The notes beneath the pieces were generated by a model. That model ran no database searches. It had not been told where the DNA came from and saw only the letters and a list, made by a program, of their open reading frames with translations. This document shows, piece by piece, positions 1 to 7,677 of a stretch of DNA of 64,000 nucleotides. The DNA is from Bacteroidota bacterium (GTDB lineage Bacteria > Bacteroidota > Bacteroidia > UBA4408), in assembly GCA_016721765.1 (NCBI GenBank), contig JADKHO010000001.1:186001-250000 (forward strand). Direction: 5' to 3'. The translations under genes and the position numbers were made by a program. The stretch's first letter is position 1, and each line of letters opens with the position of its first letter.

Positions 1-114
1 GTGGTGATTCGAAACCTGTATAGTTGATAAAAAGTAATTTAATTGCAGCTTCAATTGTTCCATATTTTTAGTGTTCAAATCTGCAGCAGCCCTTACTATT
101 TTAATTGGCAGCAT
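1..114 (-). CDS. possible N-terminal fragment of an unidentified protein
   Basis: A minus-strand reading frame starts with ATG at 114 and stays open to the window edge (38 codons, MLPIKIVRAAADLNTKNMEQ...). It would be divergent from hemE, with about 108 bp of shared upstream DNA. No family is recognised and 38 codons is weak support, so it may be chance. The gene body would lie outside the window. Confidence 0.25.
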   Translation of the reverse strand, partial: MLPIKIVRAAADLNTKNMEQLKLQLNYFLSTIQVSNHH

Positions 115-222
115 TTCAGTTCTCACCCATTATTGAAATACAAAATTTCTCGCTTTCTTTTGCAAACCATGCGCTTCTTGCTCCCCTTCCAAACATTCCC
201 CATTTAATACTATTTTTGCGGG

Positions 223-1258
223 ATGGAGTTAAAAAATGATTTGATTTTACGCGCCGCCAGAGGCGAAAAAGTAGAGCGAACTCCTGTGTGGCTCATGCGT
301 CAGGCAGGCAGAATATTACCAGAATACCGCGAAGTGAGGGCTAAAATGGGCGGATTTAAAGAGTTAGTCGAAAGCCCTGAATTTGCTTGTGAAGTAAGCA
401 TTCAACCAGTCGACATTTTAGGAGTAGATGCTGCTATTATTTTTTCTGATATTTTAGTAATTCCAGAAGGAATGGGTCTCCCTTATAAAATGGTGGAAAG
501 CCGCGGACCGTGGTTTGAAAAAACAATAGCAAACGAAAAAGATATTGATGCACTAAAAGTAGCTCAAGCTCATGATGTGCATTATACTGTGGATGCCATA
601 AAATTATTGAAAAAGGAATTAGCCAATCGAGTACCTATTATTGGTTTTGCAGGCGCTCCATGGACCATATTGGCCTATATGGTAGAAGGTTCAGGTTCAA
701 AAACCTTTTCAAAGGCAAAAAAATTTCTATACACCCATCCTACAGAAGCACATAAACTGCTCCAAAAAATTACCGACAGCACCATCAATTATTTAAAAGC
801 ACAAATTGCTGCCGGTGCAGATATCATCCAAATTTTTGACAGTTGGGCCGGTATTTTAAGCCCTGCCCAATACGCTGAATTTTCGCATGCTTACATCGAT
901 AAGATTTGTGATGCATTAAAAGCTGAATATCCGAATACCCCAAAACGGTATTTGCAAAGGTGCATTTTTTGCACTACGAAATTTTGTGAAAACAAACTGC
1001 GAAACGATTGGCTTAGACTGGAACATGGACATTAGTGTTTCACGTAAAGTGATTGGTGATAATAAAACTTTACAAGGCAATATGGACCCTTGTTTATTGT
1101 ATGCAGACTATAAAACAATTAAGTCAGAAACCATAAAAATGCTCCAAGAATTTGGTCCCAATCGCCACATTGCCAACCTTGGACATGGGGTGTATGCAGA
1201 TGTCGAAAAAGACAAAGTAAAATGCTTTGTGGATACGGTTAAAGAATTTGAATTTTAA
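223..1258 (+). CDS. hemE: uroporphyrinogen decarboxylase, frameshifted
   Basis: HemE decarboxylates uroporphyrinogen III to coproporphyrinogen III in cytosolic haem synthesis. The N-terminal part carries the family signature TPVWLMRQAGRILPEYRE, with later HemE blocks such as GFAGAPWTILAYMVEG and IFDSWAG. The frame then breaks: residues after ...NTPK are unrelated, while another frame from about 944 continues with family-like sequence (KGAFFALRNF, GLDWNMD, LQGNMDPCLLY, ANLGHGVY) to the stop at 1258. Restoring one A in each of two short A runs, near 942 and 956, joins the frames into about 345 aa, the usual length for the family. That points to read or assembly error more than to decay. The ATG at 223 gives the expected short N-terminus. 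Confidence 0.9.
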
Positions 1259-1300
1259 GCTAGATTGAGTTATTAAGTATGCATAATATAATTTCTCAAA

Positions 1301-2457
1301 ATGAAAATCGGAATCATTGGTTCAGGCGCGATGGGTGCCGGAATTGCTCAAGTAGCAGCAAGTGCCGGACATAGCGTTATTGTTTACGACAACAATCAAA
1401 CAGCCCTTCAAAAAGCCAAAGCAAATTTGGAAACCACGCTTAAAAAATTAGTTGAAAAACAAAAACTAACTGAAGCGGATGCAAAAAATATTTCTGACCA
1501 AACCAGCTATGCCAGCGAGCTTAGCGATTTTAAAAATTGTGAATTAGTAATTGAAGCAATCGTTGAAAATTTGGAAATCAAACAGCAGGTTTTTACGGAA
1601 CTGGAAAAATTGTTTCAGTCAATTGCATTTTAGCCAGCAACACTTCTTCGCTTTCAATTGCATCCATTGCATCTTCCTGCACAAACGCTTCAAGAGTACT
1701 TGGAATTCACTTTTTTAATCCTGCACCCATTATGCCATTGGTGGAAATCATTCCCGCAATCACTACCGCTAATGAAATAACTCTTGAAGCAAAAAAGATT
1801 ATTGACGCATGGGGAAAAGTAACTGTGCTAACCAAAGATACTCCCGGTTTTATTGTGAACCGCGTTGCCCGCTCTTACTATGGTGAGAGCATTCGTATTT
1901 ATGAAGAAGGCATAGCGGATTTTGCTACCATCGATTGGGCGCTTAAAGAATTTGGAGGATTTAAAATGGGGCCCTTTGAATTGATGGATTTTATTGGCAA
2001 CGACATCAACTTCAAAGTTACCGAAAGTGTGTGGCAGCAATTCTTTTACGAACCTCGCTTCAAACCATCTCTTACCCAAAAAAGATTATACGAAGCAAAA
2101 TTATATGGTAAAAAATCAGGTAAAGGATATTATAATTATGCCGAAGGTGCTGTAAATCCTGCACCTCAGAAGGATGAAAAGATTGGAAAAGAAATTTTCA
2201 ACCGTGTAATTTCAATGCTTGTTAATGAAGCTGTAGATGCTCTTTACCTTAAGGTGGCCAGCAAAGAAGACCTCGATTTAGCCATGACTAAAGGCGTAAA
2301 TTATCCCAAAGGTTTATTAAAATGGGCAGATGAAATTGGTCTGGAAAAAGTACTTACTACTTTGCAACATTTATACAACGAATACCAGGAAGACCGCTAT
2401 CGACCTGCAGTGCTCTTAAAAAGAATGGTGAAACAAAATCAAACGTTTTATGCCTAA
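1301..2457 (+). CDS. 3-hydroxyacyl-CoA dehydrogenase (PaaH/Hbd type), frameshifted
   Basis: NAD-dependent oxidation of 3-hydroxyacyl-CoA (3-hydroxybutyryl- or 3-hydroxyadipyl-CoA) to the 3-oxo form. The N-terminus has the Rossmann motif GIIGSGAMGAGIAQ. The second part has family blocks such as FFNPAPIMPLVEIIP and DTPGFIVNRVARSYYGE, plus the C-terminal dimerisation domain. The first frame stops at 1633, and the rest lies one frame away (open reading from about 1610 to 2457). Adding one A to the A5 run near 1605-1609 restores LEKIVSVNCILASNTSS and a single protein of about 385 aa. The stop overlaps the start of the paaI-like gene by 8 bp, so they are probably co-transcribed. The neighbours suggest a role in phenylacetate or acyl-CoA breakdown. 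Confidence 0.88.
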
Positions 2458-2875
2458 TTCAAAAGCAAATAAAATTGTAGATAAAATGCTGGCCGAAGAT
2501 AAATTCAGTGCCTGGTTGGGTATTGAAAAAGTTTTGGTGGAAGAAGGGCATTGCATTTTAAAGATGAACATCCGCGAAGAAATGGTGAATGGTTTCGGAA
2601 TTTCGCACGGCGGTATTGCGTTCTCATTTGCGGATAGCGCGCTTGCTTTTGCTTCCAATGCCTATGGCAGATTAAGTGTTGCACTTGAATGCTCCATTTC
2701 ATTTGCTATTGCGGTTAGAGTGGGTGATGAATTAACTTGCGAAGCCAAAGAACTCAGCATAACCAACAAAACAGCCACCTACCACATCGAAATTGCAAAT
2801 CAAAAAAATGAAAAAGTTGCTTTCTTTAAAGGTACAGTATATCGTACTTCAAAAGATTGGGAAATTGGTAATTAA
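2450..2875 (+). CDS. paaI: PaaI-type hotdog-fold acyl-CoA thioesterase
   Basis: 141 aa. It has the PaaI hotdog pattern: NGFGISHGGIAFSFADSALAFASN contains the HGG turn and the following helix with the catalytic Asp region, and later strands read LECSISFAIAVRVGDELTCEA. PaaI enzymes hydrolyse ring-hydroxylated phenylacetyl-CoA or related dead-end CoA esters and so free CoA during phenylacetate breakdown. The ATG overlaps the end of the dehydrogenase gene by 8 bp and the thiolase follows after 95 bp, an order matching paaH-paaI-paaJ. Length fits the family. Substrate is inferred from context only. Confidence 0.85.
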   Translation: MPNSKANKIVDKMLAEDKFSAWLGIEKVLVEEGHCILKMNIREEMVNGFGISHGGIAFSFADSALAFASNAYGRLSVALECSISFAIAVRVGDELTCEAKELSITNKTATYHIEIANQKNEKVAFFKGTVYRTSKDWEIGN

Positions 2876-2916
2876 TAGCACGCTGATGTATCAAGAATAG
2901 TATTATTAACGCAATC

Positions 2917-2956
2917 AAATCATAAAAAATCATAATCATCTTAAAAAATCAGCGTT
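2917..2956. repeat. partial copy of dispersed intergenic repeat
   Basis: AATCATAATCATCTTAAAA followed by ATCAGCGTTC. This is the reverse complement of the body of the GC-palindrome repeat family seen at 20.3-20.5 kb and 39.4-39.9 kb. The GC palindrome itself is missing here. Confidence 0.7.
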
Positions 2957-2970
2957 CAAAAAAAACAAAT

Positions 2971-4179
2971 ATGAAAGAAGTATTTATTATTGATGGAATC
3001 CGCACTGCCATTGGTAATTTTGGCGGCACCTTAGCTGTTGTGCGCCCGGATGATATGGCTGCACAGGTCATTAAAGAACTTATAAAGCGCAATCCCAGCA
3101 TCGACCCGAAAGAAATTGCGGATGTTATTTTTGGCTGTGCCAATCAAGCTGGTGAAGATAACCGCAACGTAGCACGCATGGCTCTTTTACTTGCAGGTTT
3201 GCCGGTAACTGTCCCTGGCGAAACAGTGAATCGCTTGTGTGCTTCCGGATTAAGCGCCAGCATTGCTGCAGCAAGAACCATTATGGTTGGTGATGCCGAT
3301 TTGATGATAGCAGGTGGCGTCGAAAATATGACACGTGGCCCATGGGTCATGTCTAAAGCCTCAACCCCTTTTGGTAGAGATTCTCAATTATTTGATTCGA
3401 GTTTCGGATGGCGCTTCATCAATCCTAAAATGAAAGAACTATACGGAGTGGATGCCATGGGCGAAACTGCCGAAAACCTTGCCGAACGAGATAAAATAAG
3501 CAGAGAAGATCAAGATAAATTTTCCTTGTTGAGCCAACAAAAAGCTGGCAAAGCGCAACTTAATGGTCGTTTGGCCAAAGAAATAATGGCTGTATCTATC
3601 CCACAAAAAAAGGGAGATGCACACATTTTTAATGCCGATGAATTTTGCAAACCGACAACCACACTCGAAGGATTAAGCAAGCTCAAGGCTTCTTTCCGCA
3701 AAGAAGGTGGAACTGTTACCGCAGGAAACGCTTCCGGATTAAATGATGGAGCAGCAGCAATTTTGCTCGCCTCAGAAGTTGCAATTAAAAAATATAAACT
3801 AACACCCAAAGCAAGAATAGTATCAAGTGGTGCTGCCGGTGTGGAACCTCGCATCATGGGAATCGGTCCGGTGGAAGCGGCTAACAAAGCCTTGGCTAAA
3901 GCCGGATTAACATTTAACGACATTGATATCATAGAACTTAACGAAGCCTTCGCCGCACAAGCATTGGCCTGCACGCGCGCATGGGGACTTGCAGATAACG
4001 ATCCCCGAATTAATCCAAATGGAGGCGCTATTGCTTTAGGGCATCCGCTTGGCATGAGTGGCGCACGAATCCTAAATTCAGCAGCCATCGAATTGCACGA
4101 ACAAAATAAAAAGTATGCATTAGTTACCATGTGTATTGGATTGGGTCAAGGTTATGCAGTAGTAATTGAAAAGGCTTAG
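2971..4179 (+). CDS. acetyl-CoA C-acyltransferase / 3-oxoadipyl-CoA thiolase-like
   Basis: 402 aa type II thiolase. The nucleophilic Cys90 lies in NRLCASGLSA, His358 in GGAIALGHPLGMSGAR and Cys388 in TMCIGLGQG, the three catalytic thiolase signatures. It cleaves a 3-oxoacyl-CoA with CoA to acetyl-CoA and a shortened acyl-CoA. PEIMGIGPVEA-like and DIIELNEAFAAQ blocks are also present (here PRIMGIGPVEA). The N-terminus and gene order (dehydrogenase, PaaI, thiolase, PaaY) fit PaaJ/PcaF, which would give acetyl-CoA plus succinyl-CoA. A general fatty-acid thiolase cannot be excluded. Confidence 0.9.
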   Translation: MKEVFIIDGIRTAIGNFGGTLAVVRPDDMAAQVIKELIKRNPSIDPKEIADVIFGCANQAGEDNRNVARMALLLAGLPVTVPGETVNRLCASGLSASIAAARTIMVGDADLMIAGGVENMTRGPWVMSKASTPFGRDSQLFDSSFGWRFINPKMKELYGVDAMGETAENLAERDKISREDQDKFSLLSQQKAGKAQLNGRLAKEIMAVSIPQKKGDAHIFNADEFCKPTTTLEGLSKLKASFRKEGGTVTAGNASGLNDGAAAILLASEVAIKKYKLTPKARIVSSGAAGVEPRIMGIGPVEAANKALAKAGLTFNDIDIIELNEAFAAQALACTRAWGLADNDPRINPNGGAIALGHPLGMSGARILNSAAIELHEQNKKYALVTMCIGLGQGYAVVIEKA

Positions 4180-4180
4180 A

Positions 4181-4232
4181 TTAAGGATTTAGGATTTACG
4201 ATTTAGGATTTACGAATTTTAGATTTGTAGTT
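4181..4232. repeat. left flank repeat of the four-helix-bundle gene
   Basis: AAGGATTTAGGATTTACG and a second GATTTAGGATTTACGAATTT follow the thiolase stop directly. The reverse complement of the right flank (4622-4705) has related words (GGAGTAAGGATTTGGG, GGATTTTAGAATTT), so the two flanks form imperfect inverted repeats around 4251-4616. Confidence 0.5.
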
Positions 4233-4250
4233 AACCAAAAATATTTAAAG

Positions 4251-4616
4251 ATGACAAAAGAGGAGTTAAAAAAAAGGACAAAAAAATTTGCTGTTCGGGT
4301 AGTTAAATTTATTTTAACAGTTGAAAAAAACAAGGCTGTTGAAGTAATATCTTTTCAAATATTAAAGTCAGCTTCTTCAACTGCAGCAAACTATCGTTCT
4401 GCATGCCGAGGAAAATCCAGTGCTGATTTTTTAAACAAATTAAAAGTCGTGGACGAAGAGGCTGACGAAACCTTGTTTTGGCTCGAGTTTATTAATGAAC
4501 TTGAATTTAACTGCGACAAAAAAGAATTGGCTCTATTGATGAAAGAAGCTGATGAATTAGTATCCATTTTTTCAGCCGCTATCAAAACCATTAAATCCAA
4601 AAACCTAACCAACTAA
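4251..4616 (+). CDS. four-helix-bundle protein (23S rRNA intervening-sequence / bAvd-like family)
   Basis: 121 aa, all helical and rich in Lys and Glu. It matches the S23 'four helix bundle protein' family: FAVRVVKFI at the start, QILKSASSTAANYRSACRGKS in the middle, then KLKVVDEEADETLFWLEFI. The family shares its fold with the accessory variability protein Avd of diversity-generating retroelements, but no reverse transcriptase or variable repeat was seen nearby. Members occur in 23S rRNA intervening sequences or alone between genes, and no function is established for solo copies. Here it interrupts a paa-type gene row and is bounded by imperfect inverted repeats, so transfer as a small unit is possible. 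Confidence 0.8.
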   Translation: MTKEELKKRTKKFAVRVVKFILTVEKNKAVEVISFQILKSASSTAANYRSACRGKSSADFLNKLKVVDEEADETLFWLEFINELEFNCDKKELALLMKEADELVSIFSAAIKTIKSKNLTN

Positions 4617-4621
4617 GTTTA

Positions 4622-4705
4622 ACTTTTATAAAAATTCTAAAATCCATTATCCTTATAGTAATTCCAAATTCCCAAATCCTTACTCCTTATTCCCAATTCC
4701 TCAAA
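4622..4705. repeat. right flank repeat of the four-helix-bundle gene
   Basis: An AT-rich stretch contains CCCAAATCCTTACTCCTTAT and AAATTCTAAAATCC. It is the imperfect inverted counterpart of the left flank and ends exactly where the PaaY-like start codon begins. Confidence 0.45.
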
Positions 4706-5296
4706 ATGATATACGAATTTCAAGGCTACAAACCTGTCATACACGAAAGTTCCTTTATTCATCCTCAAGCAGCTGTTACAGGCAATGTCATTATTGGTAA
4801 AAACGTGTACATCGGTCCGGGTGCTGCCATTCGCGGCGATTGGGGGCAAATTATTATTGAAGATGGCTGCAACGTGCAGGAAAATTGCACCATTCACATG
4901 TTTCCCGGCGTTACGGTTTTATTAAAAGAAGGTGCCCACATTGGCCATGGTGCCATCATTCACGGTGGTACCATTGGTAAAAATGTGTTGGTGGGAATGA
5001 ATGCCGTGGTGATGGATAATGTGGTAATTGGCGACAATTGCATTGTTGGAGCCCTTTGTTTCGTTCCTGCCGATTCAATAATTCCTGAAAGAAAAGTAGT
5101 GGTAGGAAATCCTGCAAAAGTATTGAAAGAAGTTAGCGATGAAATGATAACTTGGAAAACCCAAGGCACAAAATTATACCAACAATTACCTGCCGATTGT
5201 TATGCTTCTTTAAAAGTATGCGAGCCTTTGCGGGAAGTGGAAACCAATCGCCCAAAGCAACAGGATGTTTATAAAACTTGGAATCAAACGAAATAA
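4706..5296 (+). CDS. paaY: PaaY-like hexapeptide-repeat (gamma-carbonic anhydrase fold) protein
   Basis: 196 aa left-handed beta-helix protein. Hexapeptide repeats run from about residue 20 to 145 (VIIGKNVYIGPGAAIRGD, AHIGHGAIIHGG, VLVGMNAVVMDNVVIGDN), with His residues in the metal-binding positions of gamma-carbonic anhydrases (HMFPG, HIGHGAIIHG). PaaY is a thioesterase-like member of this group encoded in phenylacetate operons, where it is thought to relieve stalled ring-hydroxylated CoA intermediates. The C-terminal helix with LREVETNRPKQ fits PaaY. Its position after the PaaI-like and thiolase genes supports the call. Generic carbonic-anhydrase-like YrdA is the alternative. Confidence 0.8.
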   Translation: MIYEFQGYKPVIHESSFIHPQAAVTGNVIIGKNVYIGPGAAIRGDWGQIIIEDGCNVQENCTIHMFPGVTVLLKEGAHIGHGAIIHGGTIGKNVLVGMNAVVMDNVVIGDNCIVGALCFVPADSIIPERKVVVGNPAKVLKEVSDEMITWKTQGTKLYQQLPADCYASLKVCEPLREVETNRPKQQDVYKTWNQTK

Positions 5297-5307
5297 AATA
5301 ATCTCCT

Positions 5308-5700
5308 ATGAAAAAATCTAAACTAATTATTTTCCTTATGATGTTTGGCTGCTTGCCCCTTTTCGCACAGCAATCAAAACCTCTGAACGAGCAATTCGAA
5401 ATGAAAACCTATTACCTTGTATTCTTGAAAAAAGGACCAATCCGGACACAAGATTCTACAACCGTTGCAAAAATTCAAGAACAACACATGGCGCACCTGA
5501 CCAAAATGTTCGAGGATAAAAAAATGTGCATTGCCGGACCATTAATGGACAATACCGACCTGCGCGGAATTTGTATTTACAATACCGAAACGTTAGAAGA
5601 AGCAAAAACATTAGCTGAATCCGATCCTGCAGTTAAATCCGGGAGATTAATGATAGAAATTCATCCTTGGTATGCTGCAAAAGGAACTTCTTTACCCTAA
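5308..5700 (+). CDS. secreted YCII-related protein
   Basis: 130 aa. A signal peptide (KLIIFLMMFGCLPLFAQQ, residues 4-21) is followed by a YCII-type ferredoxin-like domain: the pattern YYLVFLKKGP, then QEQHMAHLTKMFEDKKMCIAGPLMD and ESDPAVKSGRLMIEIHPWYAA. Cytosolic YCII proteins are small dimeric alpha-beta barrels with a conserved His and Asp. This one is predicted to be exported to the periplasm. It lies 11 bp after the PaaY-like gene and 11 bp before the next gene, so it is probably co-transcribed. The reaction is unknown. Confidence 0.75.
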   Translation: MKKSKLIIFLMMFGCLPLFAQQSKPLNEQFEMKTYYLVFLKKGPIRTQDSTTVAKIQEQHMAHLTKMFEDKKMCIAGPLMDNTDLRGICIYNTETLEEAKTLAESDPAVKSGRLMIEIHPWYAAKGTSLP

Positions 5701-5711
5701 ACTAATCAAAC

Positions 5712-6173
5712 ATGACTGAAAAAGAAAAATTTATCAGAACCGGATTTGTAGAACTCTTGGAAACCCTTCGCCCTCATGCCAAAGGAATTTGGGGAGTAAT
5801 GAATGCACAGGAAATGGTCGAGCACATGAGCTATGCCTTTCGTATGGCTAACGGAAAAGACAGCTATGAATTGGTAACTCCGGCTGAAAATGTGGAGCGC
5901 ATGCAAGCCTTTGTAATGAGCGATCGCGAATTTAAACCCAACACTAAAAACGTTCTACTTCCCGAAGTGGCAGTGCCTGCACAAAAAGCGAGCATGCAAG
6001 CCTCCATCGAAGAATTGAAAACAGAAATTGCTGATTTTTTTGCTTACTTTAAAAAGCACCCGGATGGTGTTTTAATGAATCCCTTTTTTGGAGAATTAAA
6101 TAATGAATTGTGGATAGATTTGCTTTACAAGCATTGTATGCATCATGCTAAGCAGTTTGAGTTGATAAAATAA
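5712..6173 (+). CDS. DinB-superfamily / DUF1569-like protein
   Basis: 153 aa cytosolic protein. The pattern MNAQEMVEHMSYAF near the N-terminus and LLYKHCMHHAKQFELI at the C-terminus match the metal-binding His positions of DinB/DUF1569 four-helix proteins. This superfamily includes thiol-dependent transferases and is unrelated to DNA polymerase IV despite the name. It follows the YCII-like gene by 11 bp and probably belongs to the same transcript. No substrate can be named. Confidence 0.65.
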   Translation: MTEKEKFIRTGFVELLETLRPHAKGIWGVMNAQEMVEHMSYAFRMANGKDSYELVTPAENVERMQAFVMSDREFKPNTKNVLLPEVAVPAQKASMQASIEELKTEIADFFAYFKKHPDGVLMNPFFGELNNELWIDLLYKHCMHHAKQFELIK

Positions 6174-6225
6174 AATTAAAGTTTACTTTTGAAATCATAT
6201 AAGAATCTACCTAAATCAAAAAAAC

Positions 6226-6642
6226 ATGGGACTAGTAAAAGAATTTAAAACCTTTATCAACCAAGGCAATGTGGTTGACTTAGCCGTGGGTGTTGTTATT
6301 GGCGCGGCCTTCGGAAAAATTGTATCTTCATTTGTAGACGATATTATTTCGCCACTTATTGGATTAATGATTGGCGAAACCAATTTTGGAGATTTAAAAT
6401 ACGTGATGAAAGAAGCTGTACTAGGTGCGGATGGAAAAGAAACATCCGCAGCGGTATCGCTTAACTATGGTAGTTTTTTGGAAGCAATTATCGATTTTGT
6501 AATCGTTGCCGCTGCCATTTTTATGGTGGTAAAAGCCATGAATAACATGAAAAAGAAAGAAGCGCAAGCACCCTCCGCTCCTACTCCACCTCCTGCACAA
6601 GAAGTATTATTAACCGAAATCAGAGATTTACTGAAAAAATAA
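6226..6642 (+). CDS. mscL: large-conductance mechanosensitive channel MscL
   Basis: 138 aa inner-membrane channel that opens under membrane tension during hypo-osmotic shock. The N-terminus KEFKTFINQGNVVDLAVGVV leads into TM1 with the pore-lining pattern GVVIGAAFGKIVSSFVDDII. TM2 is IIDFVIVAAAIFMVVKAM at about residues 87-104, followed by the cytoplasmic helix LLTEIRDLLKK. Length fits the family. It stands alone, with 52 bp upstream and a strong terminator directly after the stop. Confidence 0.96.
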   Translation: MGLVKEFKTFINQGNVVDLAVGVVIGAAFGKIVSSFVDDIISPLIGLMIGETNFGDLKYVMKEAVLGADGKETSAAVSLNYGSFLEAIIDFVIVAAAIFMVVKAMNNMKKKEAQAPSAPTPPPAQEVLLTEIRDLLKK

Positions 6643-6651
6643 TTGCAAAAT

Positions 6652-6685
6652 AAAAAAGCTCCGGATAAAAATTCGGGGCTTTTTT
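6652..6685 (+). terminator. rho-independent terminator after mscL
   Basis: Stem AAAAAGCTCCG (6653-6663) pairs with CGGGGCTTTTT (6674-6684), with one G-T wobble and a 10-base loop, ending in a T run. It starts 9 bases after the mscL stop codon. Confidence 0.85.
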
Positions 6686-6865
6686 GTGACTGCTTAAATT
6701 AAAAATCAGTTAATGAAATTCTCAGCGACCTCTTTGCTCTTCTGCTTCTTTGCGGTTATTTTTTGTCCGTGTGTACTTTACGAAAAGCTAAGAAAATACT
6801 GCATTAATAAGCCTTCGAAATACTTGTGAAGTTACGTTTGGGAGTAAAGTGATGTTAGAATAATG

Positions 6866-7027
6866 TTACAGAATCAACCAATAAATAATAGCCCACACCC
6901 CCAAAAAGAAAAGCCCAAAATAAAGCGAATTCAGCTGTTGCTTAATATCTCCTTTCACAAAAGTTCGATAAAAAAACCAAACCAAAAATAGAATACCAAA
7001 AACCAGCGGAAGAATAGCTCTGAACAT
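6866..7027 (-). CDS. small membrane protein with two predicted helices
   Basis: 53 codons from ATG at 7027 to TAA at 6866. The product starts MFRAILPLVFGILFLVWFFY (first hydrophobic helix, about residues 4-20), has a short charged polar segment (RTFVKGDIKQQLNS), then a second helix LYFGLFFLGVWAIIYWLIL to the C-terminus. The amphipathic layout and clean reading frame make it a likely real inner-membrane hairpin protein. No family is identified. It is alone and opposite in strand to mscL and acpP. Confidence 0.65.
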   Translation of the reverse strand: MFRAILPLVFGILFLVWFFYRTFVKGDIKQQLNSLYFGLFFLGVWAIIYWLIL

Positions 7028-7110
7028 TATTTATATTTATTAAATTCGTGTATCGATTATAAATTCAAAAAAGAACAAAGTAAAACGCTAATTTTATTTC
7101 CAACGAAAAC

Positions 7111-7150
7111 AAATCCGCTCAAATCATAATCATCCGCGTCATCAGCGTTC
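7111..7150. repeat. partial copy of dispersed intergenic repeat
   Basis: AAATCCGCTCAAATC followed by ATAATCATCCGCGTCATCAG and CGTTC. It is the inverted form of words in the 39.4-40.0 kb array (GCGGATTTGAGCGGATTT, GAACGCTGATT...GATTATGATT). The rest of the 7028-7371 intergenic DNA shows nothing I can name. Confidence 0.6.
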
Positions 7151-7371
7151 TATTTCAAACACAATTTTACAAAGATTTTCGTTCCCAATTTCAGCTATTT
7201 CTATGAATTGCTAAAAATCAACCCATATAACCATACCATTCATCCCTAGTTTTCAACAAAGTCATTTACAAAAAAGAGACACAAATCCTGTTGAATGTCA
7301 CTGATTACAAGAGCTATACAAAAAGTCAGTCAAACTCGATTTTAGTCTAAAAACCACCCTTCATAAATAAT

Positions 7372-7403
7372 TTTGATTTTAAAACAATTAATTTATTTCT
7401 TTG
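7372..7403 (+). promoter_or_regulatory. Bacteroidota-type promoter for acpP-fabF
   Basis: TTTG at 7372-7375 (-33 element) is separated by 20 bases from TTTCTTTG at 7396-7403, one mismatch from the TAnnTTTG -7 element of Bacteroidota. Transcription would begin near 7410, about 25 bases before the acpP start. Inferred from the known consensus. Confidence 0.5.
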
Positions 7404-7434
7404 CACATTAATTTATAAACCAAATTCAATAAAA

Positions 7435-7671
7435 ATGTCAGACATTACATCAAGAGTAAAAGCAATTATCGTTGATAAATTAGGCGTAGACGAGAAAGAA
7501 GTAACAGCCGAAGCAAGTTTTACCAACGATTTGGGTGCCGATTCGCTCGACACCGTTGAGTTAATTATGGAGTTTGAAAAAGAATTTAACATTGCCATTC
7601 CAGACGATCAAGCCGAAAACATCGGAACTGTTGGTCAAGCCATCGCTTATATTGAATCGAACATAAAGTAA
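7435..7671 (+). CDS. acpP: acyl carrier protein
   Basis: 78 aa acidic four-helix protein that carries growing acyl chains on 4'-phosphopantetheine. The attachment serine is Ser37 in GADSLDTVELIMEFEKEF. Length and the IPDDQAENIGTVGQAI segment are typical. fabF begins 7 bases after the stop, the usual acpP-fabF-rnc order in Bacteroidota. A candidate promoter lies 32-63 bases upstream. Confidence 0.97.
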   Translation: MSDITSRVKAIIVDKLGVDEKEVTAEASFTNDLGADSLDTVELIMEFEKEFNIAIPDDQAENIGTVGQAIAYIESNIK

Positions 7672-7677
7672 TAACGT

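Noticed and set aside
4251..4616. A diversity-generating retroelement, suggested by the bAvd-like fold of the four-helix-bundle protein
   Set aside because: No reverse transcriptase and no template/variable repeat pair were seen within the window.
6721..6837. A 38-codon frame MKFSATSLLFCFFAVIFCPC downstream of mscL
   Set aside because: It looks like a lipoprotein leader, but the words CTCTTTGCTCTTCTGCTTCT resemble common intergenic repeat text, and no downstream protein follows.
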